From contig JAKULF010000017.1 of NCBI GenBank assembly GCA_022661535.1, positions 581,605 to 645,604 on the forward strand: DNA of 64,000 bases, given 5' to 3'. Source of the stretch: Eutypa lata. Its lineage: Eukaryota; Ascomycota; Sordariomycetes; Xylariales; Diatrypaceae. Below are positions 23,674 to 33,877 of this stretch, piece after piece. The position numbers were made by a program, and so were the translations under genes. The stretch's first letter is position 1. The number at the start of each line of letters is the position of its first letter. The notes beneath the pieces are model-generated. The model saw only the letters and a list, made by a program, of their open reading frames with translations. It made no database searches and was not told where the DNA came from.

Positions 23674-23684
23674 GGGCTCATAAC
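23674..23684 (-). other. Primer binding site for initiator tRNA-Met (half-tRNA type)
   Basis: On the element strand GTTATGAGCCC starts at the first base after the 5' LTR. It complements GGGCTCATAAC, the anticodon stem-loop region of initiator tRNA-Met. Drosophila copia and several fungal Ty1/copia elements are primed by a half tRNA cut in the anticodon loop, which fits this internal match. Confidence 0.7.
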
Positions 23685-23877
23685 TGTCGCATTCTAGCTA
23701 CCACTTACTACAGGATCGGATACGCTCAGCTCAGCTGTTGTTGTATTGATCTAAAAGAGCAAGGAAATCTAGGAATCTAGGTGGTGGGCATTATATGCCC
23801 TACAAAAGTGGACGTGGTGGAGATCAGGTGACGTGGCTTCGGGTAGCTCTATATGGCAGGGATCATCTAACGCAACA
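23685..23877 (-). repeat. LTR, right copy (5' LTR of the minus-strand element)
   Basis: 193 bp, reading identical to 21796-21988. Transcription of the element should start here and run leftward. It is followed by the GTATG duplication at 23878-23882. Confidence 0.93.
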
Positions 23878-23882
23878 GTATG
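23878..23882. repeat. Target-site duplication, right copy (GTATG)
   Basis: An exact repeat of 21791-21795. Confidence 0.9.
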
Positions 23883-24857
23883 AGACATACTGGTTTGGAG
23901 GAACTCTGATATGATATCTAAATATTTATAGTCCGGCAGTCAAACATCATGAGACTTCACTGGGCTATAGTAAATGTCATGGGTAAGACTACGACTGAAC
24001 TGCGCGTGGGTGACTCTACGTTCATTGTGGTACATAGAACTAACCTGGATGACGCAATGGCGCTTTCGTTGAGAATATTAACGAATTGATGGACCTCCTC
24101 CTACGTGGGACAAAAGAGATTGCAATGTAAGATGCGTCGACTCTCGGCCTAGGGTTGGGAACATCCATATGAGTAATTGGGACAGACGGGTTGTGTCCGA
24201 ACGTTACGACCAAAGTTCCCGGCAAAACTTCACGACTCATATTCGTGTATGATGCCGGTTCATCTACTGGCATCAACACCGTACAGATCCTGCGCTACGT
24301 GCCAACGTTAACCGCGGAACTTCGACTACGCCCACGAAAATGTGTCTTTACGCTGGTGGCTAGTATGTTTGCTTGTAAGGATGCTTGGGAGAGCTGTGCA
24401 CTAGGCAGTTGGTCAAGGTAGATCTTATGTTTGTGCTTGAAGTCTTTGGGGAAGAGCTAAGGCTACCGTGGGCCTACTGTCACCCGAGAATCCACAAGAA
24501 GCGTGATGCTGCCATCGCATCTCTCATACTCCCCACAAGCTATTCACTGTCGATATCACTTTAAGTTACTACTTCAATCACATACCATTGCGTATCAGGC
24601 TAGGGTTGCCTAGGATCTATTAAATGAAGAACGTGAGTATAAGGATATGTTTCGATATTATTATCTTGGGAACTAATTGATACCACCAATGACCATGTGT
24701 TGTCACTGTAGCGAAGGAAGCCAAGTCGTATACGGTTAACTTGAAAATTAAATTATACCTAAATAAAATCCTGACTACACGCCCGAAAAACATAACATCT
24801 TACAGTAAAGCAACAAACCAAACTACGTTTCTCCGTCCATGCGTATGCTTATAGCAT
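23883..24857. other. Intergenic, no gene recognised
   Basis: No coding signal with recognisable motifs. Two opposed open frames of about 75-80 codons near 24040-24420 overlap each other and look like chance. Confidence 0.5.
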
Positions 24858-26137
24858 TCATTTAGTAACCGCACCCGCCTCGTCGCCCTCCCAGCCAAAG
24901 CGAAAGACGACCTTGTTTTCCAGCTTCTGGTCGAAACGGCGGTATGCCTGAGGCGCCTCCTCGATTCCCACCTCACTAGTCACGACGAAACCCGGCTTGG
25001 CTTTCCCGCTTTTTATAAGTTGCAGGAGGATAGGGCTCAAGCCAAGGATGTCAACAACACCGCCTCTAATCGTCAGGTTCTTGAGGAAGAAAGTCGAGAT
25101 AGGAAAGTTGATGTTCGCGGGGATCGTATCTGCGTTTGGGGTACCCTTTGAGATAGGCAGATCTATGTATACCCCGACTAGCCCAATGCCACCCCCTGTT
25201 GCTGTCATCTTAACTGCCTCTGAGATAATGTAGTTCTCCTGAGCCTCCAAGTCCGCGTTGACACATTCATAGCCAACACAATCACAAGCACGTTGCACAC
25301 CCTCTGGTTCCAACTCGAAAACTTGGGCTGCTGCGCCACCTTTTCCGTAGGCTGTGAAGTCGACTGGAATTGCGCCAATGGATGCGGCCTTGTCTAGTCG
25401 TGACTTGATATGATCAATGACATAGACTTTGGAGGCCCCTCTCAGTATAGCAGAATAGGCACATAAAAGCCCGACAGCTCCAGCGCCAAAGACTGCCACT
25501 TTGTCCCCGGCTTGGAATCCGGAGAAGTCCAGGCATTGCCACCCGGTTACAAACACGTCAGACAAGAATAGATAGTCCAAGTCGTTCGTTGGGACATTGG
25601 GGATTCCCTGGTATTGCCATTAGCACTTATGATCATGCGCACGATGTACGTATCCATTGAGATGGTGAGAGACGGAGGACGTAGAGGATAATGGCAAACC
25701 CGACTTACCACAAGACTGTCATCCGCAAAAGGGACCCTCACGTATTCGGCTTGGCAGCCACCGAGATTTCCAAAATCCTTGCCAAGACCATAGCCGGCAT
25801 ATATCGATAGCAGTGTAGGTTCTGTAACGAAATGCCCACTATCAGGAAAGCACAATATGATCACACGATCGCCAATCTTGAAGGTCTCAGTTGCAGAACC
25901 AACTTCAACAACGACCCCAATGGCCTCGTGTCCCTGGATCCAGGGGACTTGCCTGCTGCCGAGCACACCATGGTATGTATGCAGGTCCGTACCGCAAATG
26001 GCTGCCGAAGTCACGCGAATGATGGCATCCTCGGGCATCTGGATGCGTGGTTTGGGTACGTCTCGGGTAGCCATTTCAAACGGCTTGCCTTCCCAGACTA
26101 CAGCCCGCATGGTCTCTCGAGCAGATTTGGTGTCCAT
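24858..26137 (-). CDS. Zinc-type alcohol dehydrogenase (MDR superfamily)
   Basis: Model: complement(join(24858..25607, 25709..26137)), 392 aa; the 101-nt GT-AG intron is phase 0. Medium-chain dehydrogenases oxidise alcohols or reduce aldehydes/ketones with NAD(P). Visible: catalytic-zinc ligands in AAICGTDLHTYHG and GHEAIGVVVEVG, and the GAGAVG nucleotide-binding turn. The general layout resembles glutathione-independent formaldehyde dehydrogenase relatives. The four-Cys structural-zinc loop normally found after GDRV is replaced by CFPDSGHFVTEPTL, so structural zinc is probably absent, as in some fungal subfamilies. The start Met at 26137 fits the homology. An in-frame upstream Met at 26278 would add 47 residues without motif support. 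Confidence 0.87.
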
Positions 26138-28942
26138 TATGCTGAGGGAATTATTGTTCGGATAAGTGATCTGACTCTTGTGTAATTTGAAATATGTAGG
26201 GAAAGTAGGATGTTGTGACCTTGGTTGATGAGTGTCATTATTAAAGACGGGTAGGGTAATAGGTCTCCTTATATCCACAGCCGTGAGCCATGGTCTATCG
26301 AACGCGAAGAGAAGCTCACCATATTGCTCGTCCAGGTGACTTACCTTTTAGAGCTTGAGTAAAATTCTCAACTCACGAGGACATGTTCAGACCTAATTTT
26401 GGGATTACAGGGCGGCGCAATTTCGACCTTATCCGACACTATTCAGTCATTCACAACAATCCTGCCGTAGTCCTCAGCCATCCAACATGACCTAATACTA
26501 CAATAATCAAGGAAAAGTATTAATATCTCTGGCAGAAGACCAGCACAAACAAACCGGCTTCACCTGTACCCGAAAGTATCATGGCAGTCTTGCACCAACA
26601 CGTATTCGAATGAGCTGACTCCATGTGTTAGTATCCTTTCTACCCATCGATCTCACTCTTTCGGCTTATATTTACCATACGGGGACACCACTAAAGTTAC
26701 TTCTCGATTGTTATTAAAGATAAGTATTTGCACTCGGAACTTAGGTGCCAAGCCGATATTATACGTTATCATTTGCGTTTTTACGAAGCATCCGGGGATT
26801 TGGTGCTGACGAGGGATTCCGGTTGACAAGGATTAGTGCACTCATGACTATTTAACTGTGGCGTATATATGTCAATTTGACAACTTCCAACAAATTAATA
26901 TGCTTCTATGACATTATCAATGTTAAATTTTATTTCACTGCCTACCTCTTGATCTCTTGTGACGATGTAACAATGCCTTTTCATTTCCAACATCGTATTA
27001 CCCCCTTACATGAAAACGAGAGCACTTTACACATGATCCACTATCACCGAAAAGCAAACCTTGCCTATCGATAAATTGATGCCTGGTCGGTATGTGTCCA
27101 ACTCCATCTGTCGAGCATTCTTCCCGCCATTCTTAGTTAGCTTAAAATATCCAGGAGCTAGTTAGGAACTTGGCATTGCTGGTCATCTTCAGGCTAGGCT
27201 TATGCAGAGTCCGCTCTACGCTTGGCGGTATTGAACAAATTAGGTGAGATGTGTAAAGGAGTACTTCCTTGAATTATTCAGATAGGTATCCTTCTTGCTA
27301 TTATTACACAACCCGGAAATTCTACCAGCTCCTTAAATGTATGTAGGTCGAGAGCTAGTTAGCTATGAAGATAGACTTAGCTTCCCTAATGCAGTCTTTA
27401 ATGAAACTTATCGATGCAAACATTTACTTCTACCAACCCAATGACGTGTATATTATATTAATATTAATTCAAAGTCTGTTACGATGATAATGTAATCGTA
27501 TAGAACAAATTACCCCAGAGTATTACTCAGATGAATATGTACTATGTTCTCACCCGTATCGACGACCGTGACGTGCCAAGAAAAAGTTCGTAATAGTCGT
27601 TAGAATACTGGGATAAGGCTGACTAGAGAGTGATCAAATCCTGATTATCAAGCATTGCTCTTCTTGTTCGTTAACTTTAAGTTGTATATAGTGGTGTTCA
27701 GTTGGTGCATTCGTAGTAATCAGCCTCACCGGATTCAGTTCAGTTTGGGGGGAGACACTCTACATAATTTTCAAGGCCTAAATAACGACATCTCGTCCAC
27801 TTCCTTCGACATGACATAATCTCGATACTTTAGGTAGACGGTAACGCGATTGTTGTTCATTGAGTTGTCTCCACTGTTAAACCAAGTAGCGCCTTTGAAA
27901 TTACAATAAGATTAAGTGGTATTCGAACCAGTGGCCCGAAGGCGTCACTCGTGACAATCTTATGTAAGCTCCAAGTGCTCGAGTATACTACAACGATAGG
28001 TAGGGTAGCTTATAGACAATATGAGTAGATGAAGTGTATGTGGTTGTGCTAACTTTGACCATTATTTGAGAAAAAGTTACAATGCTAAATAGTTTGTATC
28101 CATTGGTCAAATAGTGTTAAGAATGGCGATTTTAAGCAAACGGCGAGGTTTCCATCCAGATGCATTTAACTAGAAACTTCTTATTAGATTTTAACAATGC
28201 ATTAAGTTGGCTTTAGTATTAGAGATCACCCCTATATATTAATATATAGATAGTTATCTAGAACCTGCGTCACAAGAACACCAATAGGCTGCAACCTGGG
28301 AGATCCTATTGTTCTTAACTAATGGGACAACAACCCGAGCAGTACCCTTTCTGCCTTACATTACTTATGGATAGTCTTCAACCCAGTTCCTCTGCTTCTA
28401 ATTCTATTTTCACTTTTACTTATGCTTCTACCCATCTTCCATCCAGGTTCGTATCTATCTCCACAAGGTAACAGCAATTGGATTTTCACTTCCTCTTCAC
28501 CATCTTCATCACCACCATCGTAAGACCTGTAGAATTAGTAAGTTTTCTGGCTTTCCTTTATTCTAATATTTCCTGAACTTCATTATCATATCCATTTCAC
28601 CCTCATTGCCTGTTTGTTCCTGGTCCCTTAAAACTTATATATTCCATTTTGTCTATCGGCTAGAAATACAGATATGGCAATTGAAACTCCATGTAGTCCA
28701 CCAATTTCACACTCCATACAGATTGAGTTACCTAGCTACTCTACACCACCCAACTAGAATTCCTTTCAACAAATCTCCCACTTTATCCCGCTCACGTCGA
28801 ATTCTACTTTTCTTTTTAGTCTCCACTTACTGTGATTAGGCTGGATTGACCTCTATCCTATGCTTATACCTAGCTAACTTGACTTCTGAACAGTTAGGCC
28901 TCAACCCATCCATCACCCGTCAACATAAACGACTAATTCAAC
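26138..28942. other. Long intergenic region, no gene recognised
   Basis: About 2.8 kb with no supported gene on either strand; frames are short and A+T-rich in composition. The last 600 bases (about 28340-28940) are pyrimidine rich on the plus strand (many CTTC and CCATC words), as in fungal promoters and 5' leaders, and precede the RING-like gene. Confidence 0.5.
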
Positions 28943-29769
28943 ATGGACGGCCAAACTAACGTGGGTGACCAATGGAATCCGCTCACCTCCGCAGCAGAAT
29001 TTGGAGCAGGAAAACTTGTCAGCATGAACGCTGAATACTATCCTGGTGGGGATGATGGATATGAATCGGATGGCTCTGATGATTCTGACTTTCTCCGACC
29101 GCCCTTTACGCACGAACAGCTGCCGTCTTGGGACCCCTTCGATGATAATTTATATTACATTTGTCCTCAGAGAAACAAAATATTTGCCCTCGACGAAGAT
29201 GAGTTGAACCGTTTGACGGCACTCGGAGCGGAGGTTCGCCAGCTCTAGGAGAGCAGGCGTATCGCTGCGGCCGACGTGCAACTCCTTCGCATTGTCAAAG
29301 GAAAGATCAAAGAACGCCTTTTCCCTGACAGTGTCTTAAATACACCACCCAAGTACAACGTCGAAAACCAGATACATGCGTTAAAGCTGGAGAAGGACAC
29401 GTATTGTATCATTTGCGCCGATACGCACAAGTGCGGTGAGATGGGGCTCCGGACGGCATGTAACCATACATTCGGGGAAGAGTGTGGACGACTGTGGCTC
29501 AAACAGTCATCTAAGTGTGGAATGTGCCACCGGGATCTGGAGCTACCCATTATGCCCTCCGTAAGTACAAACTTGATATCTACCCTTTTATTGTACTATA
29601 CCCTTTCTAACACATTTAGTCGTACTCGACTGGGAACACGGACCGCCCCGTCCAGGCCAGTAACCAGCCTGCCACGAGTCATGCCCCAGCTGGAGATGCG
29701 CCCACTGCTTCGAAGGGACGGAGACGAAGGGGGCGAAGAGGCCGGGGACGAGCAGCTATCCCCTTGTAA
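28943..29769 (+). pseudogene. RING-like zinc-finger gene interrupted by an in-frame TAG
   Basis: Frame: 28943..29560 plus 29620..29769 (intron GTAAGT to TTTAG, phase 0), 255 codons including one internal TAG at 29246-29248. The two halves are in the same frame and read as one protein: an acidic N-terminus (GYESDGSDDSDF), a probable helix around the TAG, then CIICADTHKCGEMGLRTACNH followed by CGRLWL and CGMC. This is a RING-like C-x2-C...C-x-H...C...C-x2-C pattern in which the fifth ligand is Gly. The tail is Arg/Gly rich. RING proteins usually act as ubiquitin E3 ligases; the missing ligand makes activity uncertain. CAG to TAG is the simplest origin of the stop. No good downstream ATG would rescue the RING half. 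A readthrough product or a sequencing error remains possible. Confidence 0.65.
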
Positions 29770-30666
29770 CCAAGCTAATTGGTATGTGCATACACTCTTG
29801 CAGTAGGGGGTGGAGGAGGAGATTCGTGTGCTTGTAATGGGATGGAATTGGGAAATGCATAGGTTGAGCAATGCATCTTTTTGGCGGCCTTGATCTTGAG
29901 AGGTGTGGCCTTTGTATATGCTGCATGATAGAGCTGGAAGGAGGAGATGGAGGGAGGGCAAGGGGCTGTGATCTCTCAAGATATCCATGTCTTTGCTGGA
30001 CATTCGGCGGCATTGATTAGACGTTAGATAAAGTCATAATAGGTAGGGAGTTTGCACCTATGCCCGGTGGTGGTTAGACTTTTACGTTAGCTCAGTCAAT
30101 TGAAGCAAACGTGTATATCAACATGGAGAAATGGGCTTGTATAGGAGCTGTCAAAGGAACGAGGTTTCCCGTGCTTTAGTACGCAACTCCACGGGCGAAC
30201 ATTGCACAGTCTGCGGCTCTAGACTTCCGATATAGACAAACCTGGCGTACTTCGTCTTTATGGGAAATCTCATTCATTCTCAGAAAAATGGAGGATATAG
30301 CTACAAAGACATAGCACTGACATGTTAGCATAGGGTTACATTAAGATACGCTAGAAGGCGCAAGGGTACGTGGATCTCGGTGTACTGGTTGATTGGTTGA
30401 TCCTGCCTACCCCCTTGCATTGCAGTAAGGAGGCAAGAAAGATGATAGATACTTCAATGCTGTATGTGAGGCGTTGGGTCTGACTGGACGGCGGTTCCCA
30501 CCTTGATTTAACTGTACTTTATGAGCGACCATTCCAGGTTAATTGTGTCTCCCTGATTGACCTTTGAAAACTTTTCCCTTGGGATATTTCACGAATATCT
30601 CCGCCTCTGTTGCACGTGTCACTTAACAGTTCCACTACGACGCACCTCTTAATAGCCAGTTTCCAA
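29770..30666. other. Intergenic, no gene recognised
   Basis: No coding signal. It holds the RING gene 3' region and the promoter of the flavoprotein gene. Confidence 0.55.
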
Positions 30667-32349
30667 ATGAGTACCAAGGTAGCCCAGGCCATCTCGGCTC
30701 TCAGACAGACCTTACCGCACGGTCATCTCGTCACACCCGAGGAGGCTGAAGAATACCAATCCCTGAACAACAGCTATCTCTCGGGGTTCGAGAGTGACCT
30801 CTGCCCTTCTTGTATCTTTCTCCCCCGGTCTAAGGAGGAGGTTGCTGCGTTTGTTCGGACGATTCAGCCATTTGTTGGCGATGTACAGTTTGCCGTTCGA
30901 GCCGCCGGACGACAGCCTTTACCTGGATGTGCAAATGTCCAAGGCGGCATCACGGTTGATCTTCGATTGTTGAAAGGCATCGATATCCAAGATGGCCATG
31001 TCCATATCGCTGCCGGTGAGCTCTGGGGATCCGTCTACGAGCATTTGGAGCCCTATGGCCTGGGCGTCACCGGGGGTAAATCAACGACATGTGGTATTGG
31101 GGGCCTGGCAACACAAGGTATGTACGGACTGTTCAATTCAATGTGTATGAAATGGTAATATCTAAACCAACCGTTTTATTTCTGTGTATGATTAGGTGGT
31201 CTCTCATTCTATTCAACCCGAGAAGGTTTCATATGCGACAACATTGTCAACTTCGAGGTTGTCGTGGCCTCAGGTGAGATCCTCAATGCGAACATCCAAG
31301 AGAACTCAGACCTCTGGGTCGCGTTGCGGGGTGGTGGAAACAATCTTGGTACGAACTCCGTTCCTCTTGAAATTCTTTGATTTAGTATCTTGCCAGAGGA
31401 CCACGTCAAGGCTTGGGCACATGACCCTGACAAATTGGATATTCTAGGTATTGTCACCCGCTTTGACCTTCGGACGTTCAAGCAAGGACCTATGTATGCG
31501 GGCATGGTGTGGTACTACAAGCCAAGCTTCCCGGACCAGATGGCTGCTCTGGTGAGAGGGCTTACATCGCCTGACGCTAGTGTCGAAACACACCTTATGC
31601 TCAGCATCGCTTACGCCCAAGTTTTCAACAATGGAGACGACGTCGTCTGCCTTAACCAGCTCTACTATACCCAGCCTGTCCAAGACCCCCCTGCGCTGGC
31701 CCCTTTCACTCACGTCGAACCACAGAGAGCCGAGATGAACACTATGAAAATCCAGACGCTTGTCCAGGCTGCAACAGAGCAATCAAGCGCTGGACAAAGT
31801 ATGATCAGGTATGCCGTATATATCCAAACTACACTATGACCCATTCTAAGAGATGTCCTTATTAGGTGTCTCTACATGAATGTTTCCGTCAAAGCTGACA
31901 TCGAAACACTCACTACGGGTGGTGACATCTGGTGCGAAGAGTTGGAATCGGTTAAGGATGCAGCAGGTCTTATGTGTTCCTACACCTTGCAACCGTATGC
32001 AGTTTCATTGCTTAAAAACACTGGCGCCAATGGTGGCAACGTGTTGGGTCTAGACCCCAGTAACGGTCCTGTTGTCAACGTCCTTCTGTTGACATACTGG
32101 GCGGAAAAGGAAGACGACCAGCGGGTGATTGGTTTCATGAAGAGGGCCTTGAAGCGTATTGAGCAGAATGCTGATGCTAGAGGACAGTTGGTTCCTTACA
32201 TTTACTGGAACTATGCCTTCTCTCACCAGGATGCTCTTCGGTCTTATGGTGAGGAGAATATGCACAAGCTCCAGGAGGCTAGCAAGAAGTATGATCCCAA
32301 TGGGGTGTTCCAGACGGCATGCCCGGGTGGTTTTAAGCTTTTCAAGTAA
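30667..32349 (+). CDS. FAD-linked oxidoreductase (BBE-like) without the FAD-binding His
   Basis: Model: join(30667..31117, 31196..31348, 31448..31808, 31866..32349), 482 aa, all junctions GT-AG and in phase (one donor is GTACGA). Berberine-bridge-type flavoproteins oxidise alcohols, sugars or metabolite intermediates with O2. Visible: PCMH FAD domain with CPSCIFLPRSKEEVAAFV, GVTGGKSTTCGIGGLATQGG, ALRGGGNNLGIVTRFDL, and a C-terminal YDPNGVFQ typical of the BBE domain. The usual (R/V)xGGH block, whose His links FAD covalently, reads VRAAGRQPLPG here, with Arg at about residue 82. FAD would therefore be non-covalent or the enzyme altered. No signal peptide is seen, unlike many secreted members. 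A start at 30610 would add 19 residues without support. Confidence 0.88.
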
Positions 32350-33877
32350 ATGTAATATAACATGTCACGGACGCTGTAAAAGAGCTTATAAGTGATTCAA
32401 TTAAGGAAATCTGCGCCAATTAAAAGGAATTTAAGAAGGATACGCTTGTCTACGGCGTCAACTAGGAAATTATCGGGGGTAGAGCTTATATCCATCGACA
32501 GCTGCTGGTATGCGAGAATCAAGTCTTCAGGCACCGGTCCCAGCCACTGACTTGCTATGCGAATCGAGTAACGATCTTGACGAAGGATACCCGTGACTCT
32601 CCGTCCGGCTTGGAGATTAACTTGAGTCAGATAAGAAAGCAGAAAATGTTAGCGGCGCTTTCCACTTAACCTGGGTAGTAGATGCGGTCGCATCTAAGAA
32701 GTAAAACGGTCGAAGCTCTCGTCGGTTCTGCAAAGTGCCCCAACGCACATACCCATCAAGCCTTGATCCAATGCAGGAAAATTCAAGTTCTTTGTAAAGG
32801 GCGAGGGCCGAGACACCTAAGACTCGGGCATGCATCTGGAAGTAGAGGGGTGGCTAATTAGAAGAGCGTCACGAGATAGCTGTGTAAGGACTCTCTCACT
32901 CGTACTGCTCCGGGTGCTCGTCGTAAGATCTTTAGACCTTGGCCGATCGTTAGATATGACGCCGTACATTAGATGAGTGAAAAGGAAAGGCTGTGCTAAA
33001 GGCCTTCGACGCTTCGGCGGCTGATGTCATCGTATCGGCGCTACCGCCAGAGCCAGTGTTGATCCGCAGACTACATTTCCCTGTGCTAGCTTCTTGCTGG
33101 TTATGTCTCTGTTTCTCGGGATTGCTTGTGATGCCCCCGGGTTAGCTCGATCTATGCCAGACCTCTAGAGACTGAGACAACATGTGCGATCGTAAAAGAC
33201 CTGCCGTTGACCGGAATAGGTTCCGCTACATATAAGAGCTGCCGCCATAGATCTAGGAGAAGATTTGTACATGTGAGGGGCGCCATTCTTCAGACGATGT
33301 GTTGGGGGTTCAGGGGTTCATAGGAAAAGGCGACCGTGTTCACTGTATGGTTCAAGGTGTTTTGATACTTAGTACGATTATAATTGCGCATATATGTTAT
33401 TTTTTATATAGACTAGGGAAGATTCGTTCATGACGGCTGGCTTCGGAATTACGACTGTGTACAATACTTTAGGTAGGTATTCTGTTCACTGCGTTTGGAA
33501 ACGTGCTATATATGTAGAGCTACCTAGGTGCTTGTCAAAGGATTATGTGGAGGGGCATAACTGCCTACCTATCTAGGCATCTAACTAGACTCTAGGCTCT
33601 AAGGCTTGATTACCTAGGTACTTAACCTGCAATGGTGCCTAAATAAATCCATCACCCACATCCATGTATCACATACTTAGGTACCATAAGCACCACCTTC
33701 TCTCACCTTAAAATAAGCAATCGGCAAGAGGTTTTCCTATAAGCAACCGACGCGCCCGTACCGCTTGATTCAATTATTCAGGTGTTGTTCCTCGCTTAGT
33801 GATCTGAATTAAGGGCTACCTATTGACTAACTATTTACTCACAGCATTCAATTATCCCTTAATCTGGCCCTAGCACA
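32350..33877. other. Intergenic, with a weak minus-strand coding-like segment
   Basis: No gene I can name. On the minus strand 32835-32410 contains two open segments that might be exons of a small gene or relic: one begins MHARVLGVSALALYKELEF, the second reads NLQAGRRVTGILRQDRYSIR. They cannot be joined cleanly at a GT-AG pair in phase. Palindromic TACCTAGGTA words lie near 33521 and 33611, upstream of the NLR gene. Confidence 0.4.

Larger units (their letters stand above)
21796..23877 (-). mobile_element. Gag-only LTR retrotransposon (Ty1/copia-like, non-autonomous)
   Basis: A 2,082-bp element bounded by two 193-bp LTRs that I read as identical base for base, flanked by a perfect 5-bp GTATG duplication. 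In its own (minus) orientation each LTR starts TGTTGCG and ends GCGACA, a canonical TG...CA. Directly inside the 5' LTR is GTTATGAGCCC, complementary to the anticodon arm of initiator tRNA-Met, as used for half-tRNA priming by Ty1/copia elements. Next to the 3' LTR is a purine tract (AGGGGGTG). The 1,696-bp interior encodes one 393-aa gag-like protein and has no room for protease, integrase or reverse transcriptase. Identical LTRs imply recent insertion, so a partner element elsewhere probably supplies the enzymes. It resembles the TR-GAG class described in plants. The copia assignment rests on the primer site and the Cys/His block. Confidence 0.9.
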
